From positions 124,001 to 188,000 of the forward strand of contig CALSRO010000008.1 of NCBI GenBank assembly GCA_943788775.1: a DNA stretch of 64,000 bases. The letters are read 5' to 3'. A program made the translations under genes and the position numbers. Below the pieces are notes generated by a model. It made no database searches and was not told the DNA's origin. It was given only the letters and a program-made list of their open reading frames with translations. Source of the stretch: an uncultured Flavobacteriales bacterium. Lineage in GTDB: Bacteria > Bacteroidota > Bacteroidia > Flavobacteriales_G > Salibacteraceae. Positions 19,890-29,807 of this stretch are shown here, piece after piece. Every line of letters begins with the position of its first letter. The first letter of the stretch is position 1.

Positions 19890-21077
19890 ATGCGCTTGGC
19901 ATTACTCTCTTTCTTTTTACTCTCTACGTTTTTATGTGCTGCTCAATTCTGTGATGGCCATAAGCGCATCACTCCCCAGAATTACCTCTTAAAATATTAC
20001 CGTATTCAAAACGACATTTTTAAGAAGGTAAAATCTGATTCCATGTCGATTCTCGAGGCCATTGCGAATTGCGATAGCCCAGAGCACATGTATGATGAAA
20101 AGTGCTTGCATAACCATTTTTTGTTTGTCGATTTCATCCTCTATTTTGAATTGGAAGAGCGCTACCGTAGGCGATCAGACTATTCTGAACAGGAATTCCG
20201 TATGGCGCTGATGAACTTACGAGATCTATTGTATAAAAATTGGATGGAGAGCATTAAATACGAAATGCCAAATGGATACCATGAATGGGATGCAATAGCG
20301 CTGAAAGGAGAAACGTTGGAGGAGTTTAAATCTCGTGGTTCTGAAAAGTTCAGCTTGTTGGAAACAATGGTGAAGCGAGTCAATCCAAAGCCACGAAAAC
20401 GAGACTCTGCTCGGTGGTCAGTGCATGAATACTTAGGTGCTACTACTCCATTCAGCTCAATCATGACTGATCAAGCCATGGAATTGATCAAAACTGAGAA
20501 AGGAAGGCAGGCTATAGAGATTTTTTCGGAGAATTTAGAATCAAAGGCGGATTTCGTGAATCTCTGGCAATTGGCCATCGCCTCTGCAGATATGGATACC
20601 ATTGCCGCCTTGACGATATTGTCGAGCGTGTCGGCACAACGCATGTATCTCATCCGCGATTTCAAGCATTGGATGGAGGAAAATCTCAGCCAAGAGGAAT
20701 ATGAACTGCAAATGAGAGCATTGAAGCAGAGTAGTGCAGCCTATTTTAAAATTGAAACCGTGGCGAGCGCAATGCCAATGGGCTGGAATTATCCAGATGG
20801 TGTGGGAGCCAAGAGTACAAAATCCTATCACTTTTATACCACCGCTATGTTGGCATATCAATTGGCGAAAAGAGGCTTCGATAGAGAAACGGTTATTAAG
20901 GAAGCCACGCGCCCCGCGAAGAAATACAAGCGAGCCATCCAGATTCCTGGGTTGGCACACAATATCTGGCTGCGCAACACATGGAATGCCAGCACGGTAG
21001 GTGATTTCAAGCAGGTCTTAGTCGAACAAAAACTGGGCGCTCAGTGGGGGTATAATTTAGGAAAGGAATCGAAATAG
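19890..21077 (+). CDS. Secreted hypothetical protein, paralogue of previous gene
   Basis: The signal peptide (MRLALLSFFLLSTFLCAAQ) is followed by a 375-residue helical protein with no recognised family. The C-terminal module FYTTAMLAYQLAKRGFDRETVIKE is shared with the preceding gene. A cysteine pair near the mature N-terminus (FCDG) and CDSPEHMYDEKCLHNH may form disulfides in the periplasm. It is translationally coupled to its neighbour with a 2-bp gap. Together with the DUF5686 gene this could be an envelope-maintenance operon; that is inference. Confidence 0.65.
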   Translation: MRLALLSFFLLSTFLCAAQFCDGHKRITPQNYLLKYYRIQNDIFKKVKSDSMSILEAIANCDSPEHMYDEKCLHNHFLFVDFILYFELEERYRRRSDYSEQEFRMALMNLRDLLYKNWMESIKYEMPNGYHEWDAIALKGETLEEFKSRGSEKFSLLETMVKRVNPKPRKRDSARWSVHEYLGATTPFSSIMTDQAMELIKTEKGRQAIEIFSENLESKADFVNLWQLAIASADMDTIAALTILSSVSAQRMYLIRDFKHWMEENLSQEEYELQMRALKQSSAAYFKIETVASAMPMGWNYPDGVGAKSTKSYHFYTTAMLAYQLAKRGFDRETVIKEATRPAKKYKRAIQIPGLAHNIWLRNTWNASTVGDFKQVLVEQKLGAQWGYNLGKESK

Positions 21078-21088
21078 TTTTTGATCTA

Positions 21089-21433
21089 CTACTTTTTATT
21101 CAGACCCTCTTTTTCCAAATCCTCCTTTGTAAACTGTTTCTGCTGCGACTTGTAGTGATCCTGGGGCAATCCACCAATCGGTGTACTGAAGAAGGGAATA
21201 GCATCACCATACTGATTCGTAAAATATACGACAGCATCATTGGGAAGCGGAGATTTACTCCTGATCTGATAGTCCATCGATGTATTTTGTTCGGCACCGA
21301 ATATTTTTTGCTCAGACTGACGCCAAACCCCATTTCCTGAAGGAGCCAACGGCACATCTTTCCTAACGATAGAATTTACTTTCAAATAGGCAGAAGAATC
21401 CAAATCAAAATGATGAAAATGCACTTTGACCAC
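21089..21433 (-). CDS. Hypothetical protein, start uncertain
   Basis: The reading frame is open from a GTG at 21433. The sequence HFYPFIESNVVKVHFHHFD continues protein-like upstream of that GTG until a stop codon, and no good start exists there. The N-terminus may therefore be truncated or frameshifted. The visible 114 aa contain GAEQNTSMDYQIRSKSPLPNDA and end in a Lys/Glu-rich tail. I do not recognise the family. It follows the secreted protein gene at 21467 on the same strand. Confidence 0.45.
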   Translation of the reverse strand: MVKVHFHHFDLDSSAYLKVNSIVRKDVPLAPSGNGVWRQSEQKIFGAEQNTSMDYQIRSKSPLPNDAVVYFTNQYGDAIPFFSTPIGGLPQDHYKSQQKQFTKEDLEKEGLNKK

Positions 21434-21466
21434 ATTTGACTCGATGAATGGATAAAAATGACTTCG

Positions 21467-22090
21467 CTAACTTGTGTTTTGATTCAGTCTAAAACATAAC
21501 TCATAGGCGAATGGATTCACTCCTTGAATAGGAACGTTTTCCGTTCCGCTGCTACTCACAAAATACTTGTATAGATTGGCGTCATCACCACTCATTCCAT
21601 CGCAAATAATCTTGAATACATAGGCATTTAACTCATTCGACCATTCTCCTTCGTTAGGGACTAGCGTGGCTAATAGTGCCCATTGGTCATCAAAATTGGC
21701 ATCGACAGCGATTTTCTTTTCAGCAAGCAAAACGCCAGATTTATATCCAGGCACTGGATCCACCTTGCGAGCTTCCTTGTTCGAGTAAGCATCGTTTCCA
21801 CCATAAATAGAATAGTGGCATGATGTGTTAAATCCACCACCCATCATCTCGTCATTGGCTCCTCCTATGTCCCCGTCAAAAACCCTGATATAAACTGCAT
21901 CCTTCCAATCTTTAGGAATTGCCACGAAATAAACCTGTGAATTGTCATCATCGCCCCATTGTGGGTTAGCATCTTGACCAAAAGTGGTAGCGAATGGGAC
22001 GTTTTCCATGGGCGAAGGAAAGGCTTGACTCATCATTTCGGTAGTGATTAATAACGAAAGGTAGAAAGCGATAAAACGTAGTTGATACAT
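21467..22090 (-). CDS. Secreted hypothetical protein
   Basis: The 207-aa product has a signal peptide (LRFIAFYLSLLITTEMMSQ) and a beta-rich, Asn/Asp/Gly-rich mature part (WGDDDNSQVYFVAIPKDWKDAVYIRVFDGDIGG). This suggests a secreted or surface beta-sandwich. No family recognised. It diverges from the TPR histidine kinase gene, with 31 bp between the starts. Confidence 0.6.
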   Translation of the reverse strand: MYQLRFIAFYLSLLITTEMMSQAFPSPMENVPFATTFGQDANPQWGDDDNSQVYFVAIPKDWKDAVYIRVFDGDIGGANDEMMGGGFNTSCHYSIYGGNDAYSNKEARKVDPVPGYKSGVLLAEKKIAVDANFDDQWALLATLVPNEGEWSNELNAYVFKIICDGMSGDDANLYKYFVSSSGTENVPIQGVNPFAYELCFRLNQNTS

Positions 22091-22121
22091 GTAATACTGA
22101 ATCTAATAAAATAAAAGTGGA

Positions 22122-23873
22122 TTGATCAATAGAAGCTGGATAGGAGTGTTTCTTGTTGTTCTATTGTGTGGATGCGAAACGAATCAAAACAAAAGTCCAA
22201 AGCGGAGTGATACGAATACATTCAATCAATTTACATCCGCTTTAGAAAGTTCACCTGATTCTGTCCTGAATTTATTGAACAGCAAAGAGTGTTGTGAGAA
22301 TTTGGATACCTTACAAATTCTGCAACTTAAGGTTCAAGCCCTTCTTGCAACAAACAAGCTTCCAGAAGCATTGGTTTATCTGGAGGAAGTAAAGGCGATG
22401 GGGCTGGGTAACGACAGTGTCACGCTCGCTACTAGACATAAGGCTGCCATTGCCTTATATAGATCAGGCGATTACCAAGGATTTATTAAAGCCCTGAAAG
22501 AACTTTTGATTCTTTTCGAAGAATCTGGGAATGAGTATAGCGTCAGTAAAACCTTATCAAACATCTCTGGTGGGTTTCACGAGTTGCAAGAGTTCGACTC
22601 ATCATTGCACTACCAACAGCTAGCCTTAAGAGTAGCTCAAAGATTGGGTGATTCAGGGTTGATTGAAAGGCAAACGCTCGAAATGATTCCAGTATTTCTC
22701 GAAACGGGAAGAATTGATACAGCTGAGCAGATGCTGCTGAAGCTTGTTTATAGAAAGGATCGGTCAAAATTGGACAGATTGATTGATTTGATTAACTAGG
22801 GAACCGTATTCAATAAACGACAGGATTATGCCAAATCAAAAGAGGTTTATTTAGATGCAATTGTCTTGGCCGAGGATATAGGTGATTCGATGGACATCGC
22901 CCATGTTCTAAATAATATCGCTTATGCAGATTATCATTTAGGTAACTATAAGGATGCGTTCATCATGCTAGACTCGGTAAACGACATTTACTCTAGCTTA
23001 CATCAATTGGATTATGCGGCTAATATCAATGAGCTTGAACTCAAGTTTATGGACTTAGAGAAGGATGCGGAACTCGCTGAATTAGCTTCGCAAACCGAAG
23101 CAGACAGGACATTTAAGATTTGGCTGTCTGTTGTTTCGTTTTTAGTTGTTTCCATTTTAGGCTCTCTGTTTGTATCCAATCGTAATAGGCTCAAAAACTT
23201 AAAGCGCATCCGAGAGGAAGAACACCTTCGTTTCCAGAAAGAAAAGGAATTGGCCGCCTTGCATTCGTCATTGCAAGCACTGGAAGAAGAGCGCAAAAGA
23301 GTGGCGATGGACTTGCATGATGGTATAGGGGTGTTAGCAAGTGCGGCAAGGCTTCGTGTATCCAAAGTCAATAAAAGAATTGATGATGCCACATTGAACA
23401 AAATATTGAATGAAACAGATGAGGTACTTAACACGATTACTGGTGATGTCAGGCGAATCGCTCACAACATAATGCCTGCAACACTGAGCAAGCTCGGATT
23501 GAAAACAGCAATCGAAGAATTACTAGAAAAATCACCTCATTCCATGGACATTGAGTTCAAGTTGAAATTAGAAGAAGTACAATTACCGCAGGCTAAACCA
23601 CATGACATAACCTTGTATCGAATTTGCCAAGAACTGGTGAATAATGCACTGAAGCACAGTCAGTCAACTTTGGTTGAAATAAGCCTAACACAAAAAGGAA
23701 ACCTTGTCACGCTTCGCTATGATGACAATGGCGTAGGACTATCCGATACAAATGGCACTGGAAGCGGTTTAGACGCGATGAGAAGTCGAATTGAAAGCTT
23801 GGGCGGAAGAATGTTCGTGGACAAATCGTCCAAAACAGGTACGCATATTTATTTTGAAGTTTCCAATGGCTAA
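22122..23873 (+). CDS. TPR sensor histidine kinase, one in-frame stop
   Basis: A TTG start gives a lipoprotein-like signal (VLLCGC) and tetratricopeptide-type repeats. A transmembrane helix (IWLSVVSFLVVSILGSLFV), a coiled coil, a HisKA_3 dimerisation domain with phospho-acceptor in MDLHDGIG, and a HATPase domain (NNALKHSQ, DDNGVGL, GSGLDAM) follow. The whole reads in one frame except for a TAG at 22797-22799 (LIN-stop-GTVFNKRQDYAKS), inside the TPR region. A change from CAG (Gln) would explain it. Without the stop the protein has ~583 aa, normal for the NarX-like TPR kinases of Bacteroidota. Its end overlaps the regulator start by 8 nt. Confidence 0.8.
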
Positions 23874-24512
23874 ACCGAACATCAACATACTCATTACAGA
23901 CGATCACCCCTTTTTTCGTTCAGCCATTGCATCCATTTTATCGTTGCAGATCTATGTCAATGAAATTTTTGAGGCAGGAACAGGAGTGGAGTGCTTGGAT
24001 CAATTGGACAAACATTCTGTGGATGTGGTTTTGCTGGATATTAACATGCCAGATATTGACGGTATTGAGTGTCTCAAAAGGATTAAAGCGAATCGCGAAA
24101 ATGCCACACATAAACAGGTGAAAGTAATTGTGCTTACTCAACATTCAGATGCGAAATTTTACCGCGCCTTGATGAGTATGGGAGCCAAGGGGTACCTGTT
24201 AAAATCAACCACGGAAGATCAGTTCATTTCGGACTTCGAGCGGGTGGTTTTTGATGATGAGTCCGTGTTGAGTTCCGAGCTAAACCTTGATGAAAAGAGA
24301 GCTGAGAATAATCAAGATGAGCTGTTCACTCCTAGGGAACGTGAGATTCTAGTGCTAATTATTGCCGAAGTGTCGGTACAAGAGATTGCAAAGCGTTTGT
24401 ACATTTCAACACACACACCGTTTATAATCATCGCAAGTCCATTTTGCATAAAACGAACCAAGAGAGTGTGGCTGGACTGATGAAATGGGCAGTAACCAAT
24501 AAAGTGGTTTAA
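23866..24512 (+). CDS. NarL/FixJ-type response regulator, frameshift in HTH
   Basis: The receiver domain has ITDDHPFF, the phospho-acceptor D58 in VVLLDINMPDIDG and the conserved Lys in AKGYLLKS. A LuxR-type HTH begins at FTPREREILVLI. After STHT the frame is lost: removing one AC from the ACACACAC run at about 24407-24418 gives THTVYNHRKSILHKTNQESVAGL and a normal end at 24512. A dinucleotide-slippage indel is therefore the only defect. The start ATG at 23866 overlaps the kinase stop (ATGGCTAA), showing a translationally coupled two-component pair. Targets are unknown. Confidence 0.8.
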
Positions 24513-24559
24513 CGAATAATTGAAATGATCCCCGGGTTCTTTCATTCCTTTGCAAAGAA

Positions 24560-26239
24560 ATGCAGTCGAGTCCAATTTGTTTTATCCCGTTTGAAGCGGA
24601 TGTTTCCGACATATCGCTGCCGCATAGGTTTACTTTTCCATTTTACTACCATCCACATGAATTGTGCGTCATTGCCGCGAATGAATTACAGCAGCGCATC
24701 AGTAATCAAAAGTGGGATCACAATTTTGGATTAGACCAAGGCCAATCGGGTATGGTCATCGGAAAGATGTTTGGTGTTCTCGTGGTTAAAAACAAGGATG
24801 GTCAACTCGGCTACCTCGCTGGATTTTCGGGCAAAATTGCGGACGAAAATCATCATGAGGGATTTGTGCCGCCTGTGTATGACATATTGAAAAAGGACGG
24901 CTTTTTTCGAGAAGAGGAGCAAAGGATCAATGCACTGAACGCGGAAATTGAGCGGCTCGAAGGTGATCCCAACCTGCAGGATTTGAGGTCGAAGTTGGCG
25001 ACCTTTCAGGACGAGATAGCCTCATCCTTGGCACAGTTTAGACAGGATATTAAACAAGGTAAAAGGGAGCGTAAACAACAAAGAGGCGCGGCCAAGACTC
25101 GATTGAGTCAAGAGGAATGGGAGCGGTTGGATGTGCAGCTGGCCAAGGAGAGTGTTCATCACCAACTTGCCTACAAACGGTTGGCGCGGTTCTATCGCGA
25201 ACAATGGGATGAAAGCCAGAAGGCACTCGATTCGATGCTTCAAAAAATCGATGCCTTGAAGGACGAGCGCAGAACCCGATCGGGCCTTTTGCAAAAGCGA
25301 TTGTTTGATGAATATCGTTTTCTAAATGCGAATGGGGAGTGGAGGAGTTTGCTATCTATTTTTCACTACACAGATCAATCTACTCCGCCCGCTGGAGCAG
25401 GGGAGTGTGCGGCTCCAAAGTTGCTTCAATATGCCTTTTTACATCAACTTGAGCCCATTGCTATGGCCGAGTTTTGGTGGGGTGCTTCACCCAAATCGGA
25501 TGTGAGAAAGCACGGACAATTTTATCCGGCTTGTCGCGGCAAGTGTGAGCCCATTTTGGGCCATATGCTAAAGGGTTTGGAGGTGGATCCCAACCCGATG
25601 TTGGACAATCCTGCCGAGGGCAAGGAACTCGAAATATTATTTGAGGATGAATTCATGATGGCGGTGAATAAACCGGCTGAATTTCTTTCCGTACCTGGAA
25701 AAATCATTAAAGATTCTGTCTATTCCCGCATCAGGGTGCGAAACCCGGAGGCCACCGGACCACTCATTGTCCATCGATTAGACATGAGTACTTCGGGTAT
25801 TTTGCTCGTTGCCAAATCCAAGGAAGTACACAAGCAGCTGCAGCATCAGTTTGAAAATCGAACCATCAAAAAGCGATATGTGGCATTGTTGGATGGTACA
25901 TTGACCGTAAACTCAGGAGAGATCGATTTACCCTTGCGTGTTGACCTTGATGACCGACCGCGACAGCTCGTATGCTATGAGCATGGCAAACCCTCGAAAA
26001 CCTATTGGGAGTTGATTGAAACCAAAAATGGACAGTCTAAAGTTTATTTCTATCCGCTCACAGGGCGCACGCACCAACTCCGTGTGCATGCCGCACACCA
26101 ACTTGGGCTAAACACTCCCATAGTGGGAGATGACCTATACGGTACGATCAAAGACCGGCTTCATCTTCACGCGGAGCGTATTGAGTTCTTGCATCCACAA
26201 ACCAAGGAGAAAATGGTGATTCGATGCCTTAAGTTTTAG
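24560..26239 (+). CDS. RluA-family RNA pseudouridine synthase, long form
   Basis: The C-terminal half is an RluA-type synthase with the catalytic motif HRLDMSTSG (Asp about residue 407), RTIKKRYVALL and TGRTHQLRVH. The N-terminal ~300 residues are an extra Bacteroidota-type extension with a coiled-coil middle. The size of 559 aa matches such long RluA members. It isomerises uridines in rRNA or tRNA; the position cannot be told. An imperfect -7-like box (TTCCTTTG) lies ~20 bp upstream of the ATG. The gene is convergent with the J-domain operon, with 14 bp between stops. Confidence 0.88.
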   Translation: MQSSPICFIPFEADVSDISLPHRFTFPFYYHPHELCVIAANELQQRISNQKWDHNFGLDQGQSGMVIGKMFGVLVVKNKDGQLGYLAGFSGKIADENHHEGFVPPVYDILKKDGFFREEEQRINALNAEIERLEGDPNLQDLRSKLATFQDEIASSLAQFRQDIKQGKRERKQQRGAAKTRLSQEEWERLDVQLAKESVHHQLAYKRLARFYREQWDESQKALDSMLQKIDALKDERRTRSGLLQKRLFDEYRFLNANGEWRSLLSIFHYTDQSTPPAGAGECAAPKLLQYAFLHQLEPIAMAEFWWGASPKSDVRKHGQFYPACRGKCEPILGHMLKGLEVDPNPMLDNPAEGKELEILFEDEFMMAVNKPAEFLSVPGKIIKDSVYSRIRVRNPEATGPLIVHRLDMSTSGILLVAKSKEVHKQLQHQFENRTIKKRYVALLDGTLTVNSGEIDLPLRVDLDDRPRQLVCYEHGKPSKTYWELIETKNGQSKVYFYPLTGRTHQLRVHAAHQLGLNTPIVGDDLYGTIKDRLHLHAERIEFLHPQTKEKMVIRCLKF

Positions 26240-26253
26240 CTTTCAGGTTTTGA

Positions 26254-27393
26254 TTAGTTGCATTCAGGATCTTGGATTTCTTTTCCAGATTTAAAAGTTT
26301 GAAAAATGGAATTAGAGATATCCATTAATTGCACTTCGGTTGACTCATTTTGTGGGTCGTGGTTTTCAGATGAAATAATATTGAATAGTTCATTATTCAG
26401 AAAGTAAAAACGATTTTGATCTTTCTTCCCAGATACATCCATGAAGGATTCAAAGACATAAAATAGTTCACCCTTGTCGAAGAAAAACTCTTGATCCAAT
26501 TGGACTCCATCTGATTTGTTAGTAAAGCGTCTACCAATTATCCTAACCTCATCATTATTAGTTCGAACGCTGACAAATCCGCAAGGCGTTGAGCTCTTTG
26601 TTATTCTCATCTCTAGAGCATTTATCTCAGCATAGAGTTCTAAAATCGCTTCCATTCGTAGGTCGATAGTCGTGCTATCTAAATCATTTTCTGTGGAAAC
26701 ATCTCTCCGAGCTATTGTATCGGAGATAATAGTATCCTGATTGAATGTATCCAGATTGACAAATTCTTCATTTACTTTTTGTTCAGAGGGAGGGATTGGT
26801 GATTTCATAAAAACGAATACCGCTGGTATTGAAACTATAAGAACAAGGATTGACAAGATGATGATCGCGGACTTGGTAGATAACCTCCTTGGCTTACTTG
26901 GATTTTCGTCTCGTTGACTTTGTTGAATCAATAATTTTTGATTCTCAATTAGAAGAAGTTGCCTTTGAATTTCCTTTTCACGTTCGATGACTTGATTATT
27001 CCAAGTATTCACTCTTTTCTTAAATTCTTCCCGCTCTTCAGATAATTTCTGTTCTTGTTGATAAGCGTCTTCCTTTTGTTTCAGATATATCTCTTTTTCT
27101 ATTTCAGCTTGAAGTTCAAGTTTTGCCTTTAGACTATCCTCTAAACTTTTATAATGTATTCCACTGCTATTATGGGTTTCAATATATCTAAGCGATCTAT
27201 CAAATTCCTTTCTATGATCCGGCTTGGAAATTACTTCATAGGCCTCCTTTATTTTTTTGAAATAGCCCTTGAAATAGGGGTTTCCGGATTTTGCTTCTAA
27301 AAGAATAATTTTAGAAAGCATGTCAAAAGCATCCTTAATTTCCTGCTGCGTTGCCCCTTTATCTACACCTAGTATGTGGTAGTAATTTGTCAT
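26254..27393 (-). CDS. J-domain-like membrane protein lacking HPD
   Basis: Residues 1-67 follow the J-domain pattern (YYHILGVDKGATQQEIKDAF ... FKKIKEAYEVISKPDHRKEFD). The HPD tripeptide that stimulates Hsp70 ATPase is absent from the helix II-III loop: the text there is LEAKSGNPYF. A coiled coil (about 84-165) follows, then one transmembrane helix (174-198) and a ~180-aa C-terminal domain presumably outside the membrane. It is the last gene of an eight-gene minus-strand operon, and its start overlaps the upstream stop by 4 nt. It may be a non-canonical docking partner rather than an Hsp70 activator. Confidence 0.7.
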   Translation of the reverse strand: MTNYYHILGVDKGATQQEIKDAFDMLSKIILLEAKSGNPYFKGYFKKIKEAYEVISKPDHRKEFDRSLRYIETHNSSGIHYKSLEDSLKAKLELQAEIEKEIYLKQKEDAYQQEQKLSEEREEFKKRVNTWNNQVIEREKEIQRQLLLIENQKLLIQQSQRDENPSKPRRLSTKSAIIILSILVLIVSIPAVFVFMKSPIPPSEQKVNEEFVNLDTFNQDTIISDTIARRDVSTENDLDSTTIDLRMEAILELYAEINALEMRITKSSTPCGFVSVRTNNDEVRIIGRRFTNKSDGVQLDQEFFFDKGELFYVFESFMDVSGKKDQNRFYFLNNELFNIISSENHDPQNESTEVQLMDISNSIFQTFKSGKEIQDPECN

Positions 27394-27698
27394 TTAGGAC
27401 TCGAAATCTTGTTTGTTTTGAATTTATAATTGGAGTAAATCAAAAAAGCAGCGTAAATGATGTCAACAACATTCCATATCTGTCTTCCAAGGGCTACTTT
27501 AAATATTGGATTGAATAAAAGGACGCCCACCGCAAATACAATTACAGCTGCAATTCTTTGGTCGGAATAGGCCGTAATTCCCAGGTATATGAAGATAACA
27601 AATGATACTATCCTAATTAACTGATAATAGCCATAGGGCATGTCTAATAGACATATGAGTAGAAGTAGGGCAAGTCCGATGTGTAATACTTTATTCAT
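27390..27698 (-). CDS. Small multi-pass membrane protein
   Basis: The 102-aa protein has about three hydrophobic helices (LHIGLALLLLICLLDMPYGY, IVSFVIFIYLGITAY, IAAVIVFAVGVLLFN) and a short basic tail. Fields such as ITAYSDQRIA resemble small DUF-type membrane proteins, but I recognise no family. It is part of the J-like/DUF4407 operon, ATGA-coupled to the next gene. Confidence 0.65.
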   Translation of the reverse strand: MNKVLHIGLALLLLICLLDMPYGYYQLIRIVSFVIFIYLGITAYSDQRIAAVIVFAVGVLLFNPIFKVALGRQIWNVVDIIYAAFLIYSNYKFKTNKISSPK

Positions 27699-27702
27699 CG
27701 AT

Positions 27703-28209
27703 TTAGTTAAAACCTCTCATTTCTGGATATGGAATTAAATAGTCTAGAATCGGCACCATTTCAGATTTAATTAAAAGAGACATGGAAATAAAAATGCCCA
27801 CGTATAAAAGCGAAACAGTCCAGTTATCGCTGCAGATTTCAATAAATAGATTCTTACCATTTGAAACCACATTGAACAATAGGAGCGACAGGAAATAGTT
27901 AATGATGATAAGCACTAAACCTATGGTGGAAAAAAGACTTAAGTATTTAATGAAGTCTAGATAATAGGCAGCGGTATTCGAGGAAATTGACAGCGAATTT
28001 TTCAATGGAGAAACGATCTCACCAATTTCTGAAATGACCAAAGCAAGACTTATGAAAAGGCCCATTTTTAATATTACCTGAGCCGATGTTGCATCTTCTG
28101 AAATCTGTGAAATTCTCTTCACTCTCCAATTTATAAAGAGATTAATAATGATTGAAATGATGAAAAAGACAATCATTTGAAAAGCGAGTGAGTATAGGTT
28201 CTCTATCAT
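27703..28209 (-). CDS. Four-helix membrane protein
   Basis: A ~168-aa protein of four hydrophobic helices, with short loops and no recognised family. I start it at the ATG at 28209 (MIENLYSLAF), 3 bp after the previous stop, because the longer form (28233) would begin inside the upstream gene. It is co-transcribed with transglutaminase-like and DUF4407 genes, so it probably belongs to one membrane complex. Confidence 0.6.
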   Translation of the reverse strand: MIENLYSLAFQMIVFFIISIIINLFINWRVKRISQISEDATSAQVILKMGLFISLALVISEIGEIVSPLKNSLSISSNTAAYYLDFIKYLSLFSTIGLVLIIINYFLSLLLFNVVSNGKNLFIEICSDNWTVSLLYVGIFISMSLLIKSEMVPILDYLIPYPEMRGFN

Positions 28210-28211
28210 AA

Positions 28212-29807
28212 TTATATTAGGCTTACTTGCCAAAGATTTGGGTTAGCGTATTCATTGGGTATCAGTCCTGGTGGGATATTCGGTTGAGTTGTTTCCCACC
28301 AAACGAACCTTCTATTTCGAAAGGTGAAATACTTTCCATCTATTCGTGGTAGTTCTACTGCTAGAATTGCATGTTGAAGTGGTTGACTCACGAGCATGAT
28401 AACATTATATTGATAATGCTTGAGGATTGTGTAAAGCAGTAATGTGCGTGTATCACAATCTCCGTGCAGCGTTGCCACAAATTCCAATGGGCCAAGAAGT
28501 CCGTATTTGACATGTTCAACACAGTCGTCACTTCTGAGCAGATATTGATGTATATACTCATTGGATGGGTAATCTTGAGGGCTGCAGGAACCTTCAACAA
28601 TGAGGTAATATGGAATATCTTGTACGCAACTCACAGCGATTTCAGCGAATTGCTGTTTGCTTGGATTTACGTTTTCAATAATTGAGTCGAACATATGGTA
28701 CACGCCCTCCATACCTTCTAAATTGCCTAAATAAACATTGTTTACAATGCGATTATAGTCTTCCGTTGAAAAGGCCTGTCCTGGTATATTATTGCGAATA
28801 TTCTTTGCGTTGAACCAATCTTTAGTCTTCACGGCAACCGTTCCCTGATAAGAGTTGGCATCGTAATCATTCCAATCAAGTTCATGTTTAATAATGTTTC
28901 CCGTGATCAATTGGTCTGTTTTTTCAGTTGTTGTCCTTGGGGGCGGGCTTATAGATTCGGACGTTTCATTTTGATCGATCACATTACTCCTAAATAGGGA
29001 CAGTACATTGGACAGCATAAAGAGTCCAAAAACTAATCCGAGAAAGGCCCAGAGCCAATTCCTTCTTCTTAAAATGAAGTTGAAGATTATGGAAATGGCC
29101 CAAATGAGAAAGAAAATACCTGCAATTCCCAGAAAGACTGGCCAACCTGAGATTATAGCGGGAATTAATATTAAAGCTAAGATCAAGTAGCAGAAAACGC
29201 TACTTAATCCCGACCAAAATCGATCAAACCATGTATCGTTTAACCGGGTTGAGGTGAAATTGACTCTACCTGAGGCCGTTTTTTTGATAGTTGTTTGATA
29301 CCCTCCAACCGTTTTTTGAATCTTTTCTGTGAATACCTTAGGTTCAGCCTCTAATTCTGAGCTCTCCTGGCTTTTCCTTTTTCTTTCTTCAATCTCTGCT
29401 GGTGTTAAATCATCATCATGAACAAAGTATGCGAAAATGTTGACCGTTATATCCCCGAACATATGTCCGCCATCTTCCTGATGGTTTCCGAGATGATAGC
29501 TGATAGTCTTTATATCCTTCAGCTCAACCATGAATCGAAGTGTTTCACCTTTAGAAATAAGGTTAACCTTGATTACTCTGGGTAGCTTTAATTTTAGGTC
29601 ATCTCGATCAATAAACTGGTTTTCATCAACCTCATCCCAACGAATGATTTCTTCAGCGAAAACCTGGCCTCGAATCAACTCTAAATCATAGACTTTTTCG
29701 AATGCACCTTGATTGTTTACTTGAGTTTCAAAACCCTGATATTGACCTTTTAATCGGCCATTGATATAGGTCTTCCTCTCAATCTTAGGTGCGTTTGAGT
29801 CACTCAT
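28212..29807 (-). CDS. Membrane protein with transglutaminase-like domain
   Basis: The N-terminal ~170 residues are soluble, two hydrophobic segments lie around 200-275, and a C-terminal transglutaminase/protease-like domain follows. The presumed catalytic set is Cys in GDCDTRTLLLYTIL (about 450), His in LQHAILAVE (about 480) and an acidic residue in WWETTQ (about 505). Such domains act as peptidases, transglutaminases or peptide N-glycanase-like hydrolases. The topology suggests that the catalytic part faces the side opposite the N-terminus. Its start overlaps the upstream DUF4407-like stop by 4 nt. The substrate is unknown; the DUF4407 partners suggest envelope work. Confidence 0.7.
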   Translation of the reverse strand: MSDSNAPKIERKTYINGRLKGQYQGFETQVNNQGAFEKVYDLELIRGQVFAEEIIRWDEVDENQFIDRDDLKLKLPRVIKVNLISKGETLRFMVELKDIKTISYHLGNHQEDGGHMFGDITVNIFAYFVHDDDLTPAEIEERKRKSQESSELEAEPKVFTEKIQKTVGGYQTTIKKTASGRVNFTSTRLNDTWFDRFWSGLSSVFCYLILALILIPAIISGWPVFLGIAGIFFLIWAISIIFNFILRRRNWLWAFLGLVFGLFMLSNVLSLFRSNVIDQNETSESISPPPRTTTEKTDQLITGNIIKHELDWNDYDANSYQGTVAVKTKDWFNAKNIRNNIPGQAFSTEDYNRIVNNVYLGNLEGMEGVYHMFDSIIENVNPSKQQFAEIAVSCVQDIPYYLIVEGSCSPQDYPSNEYIHQYLLRSDDCVEHVKYGLLGPLEFVATLHGDCDTRTLLLYTILKHYQYNVIMLVSQPLQHAILAVELPRIDGKYFTFRNRRFVWWETTQPNIPPGLIPNEYANPNLWQVSLI

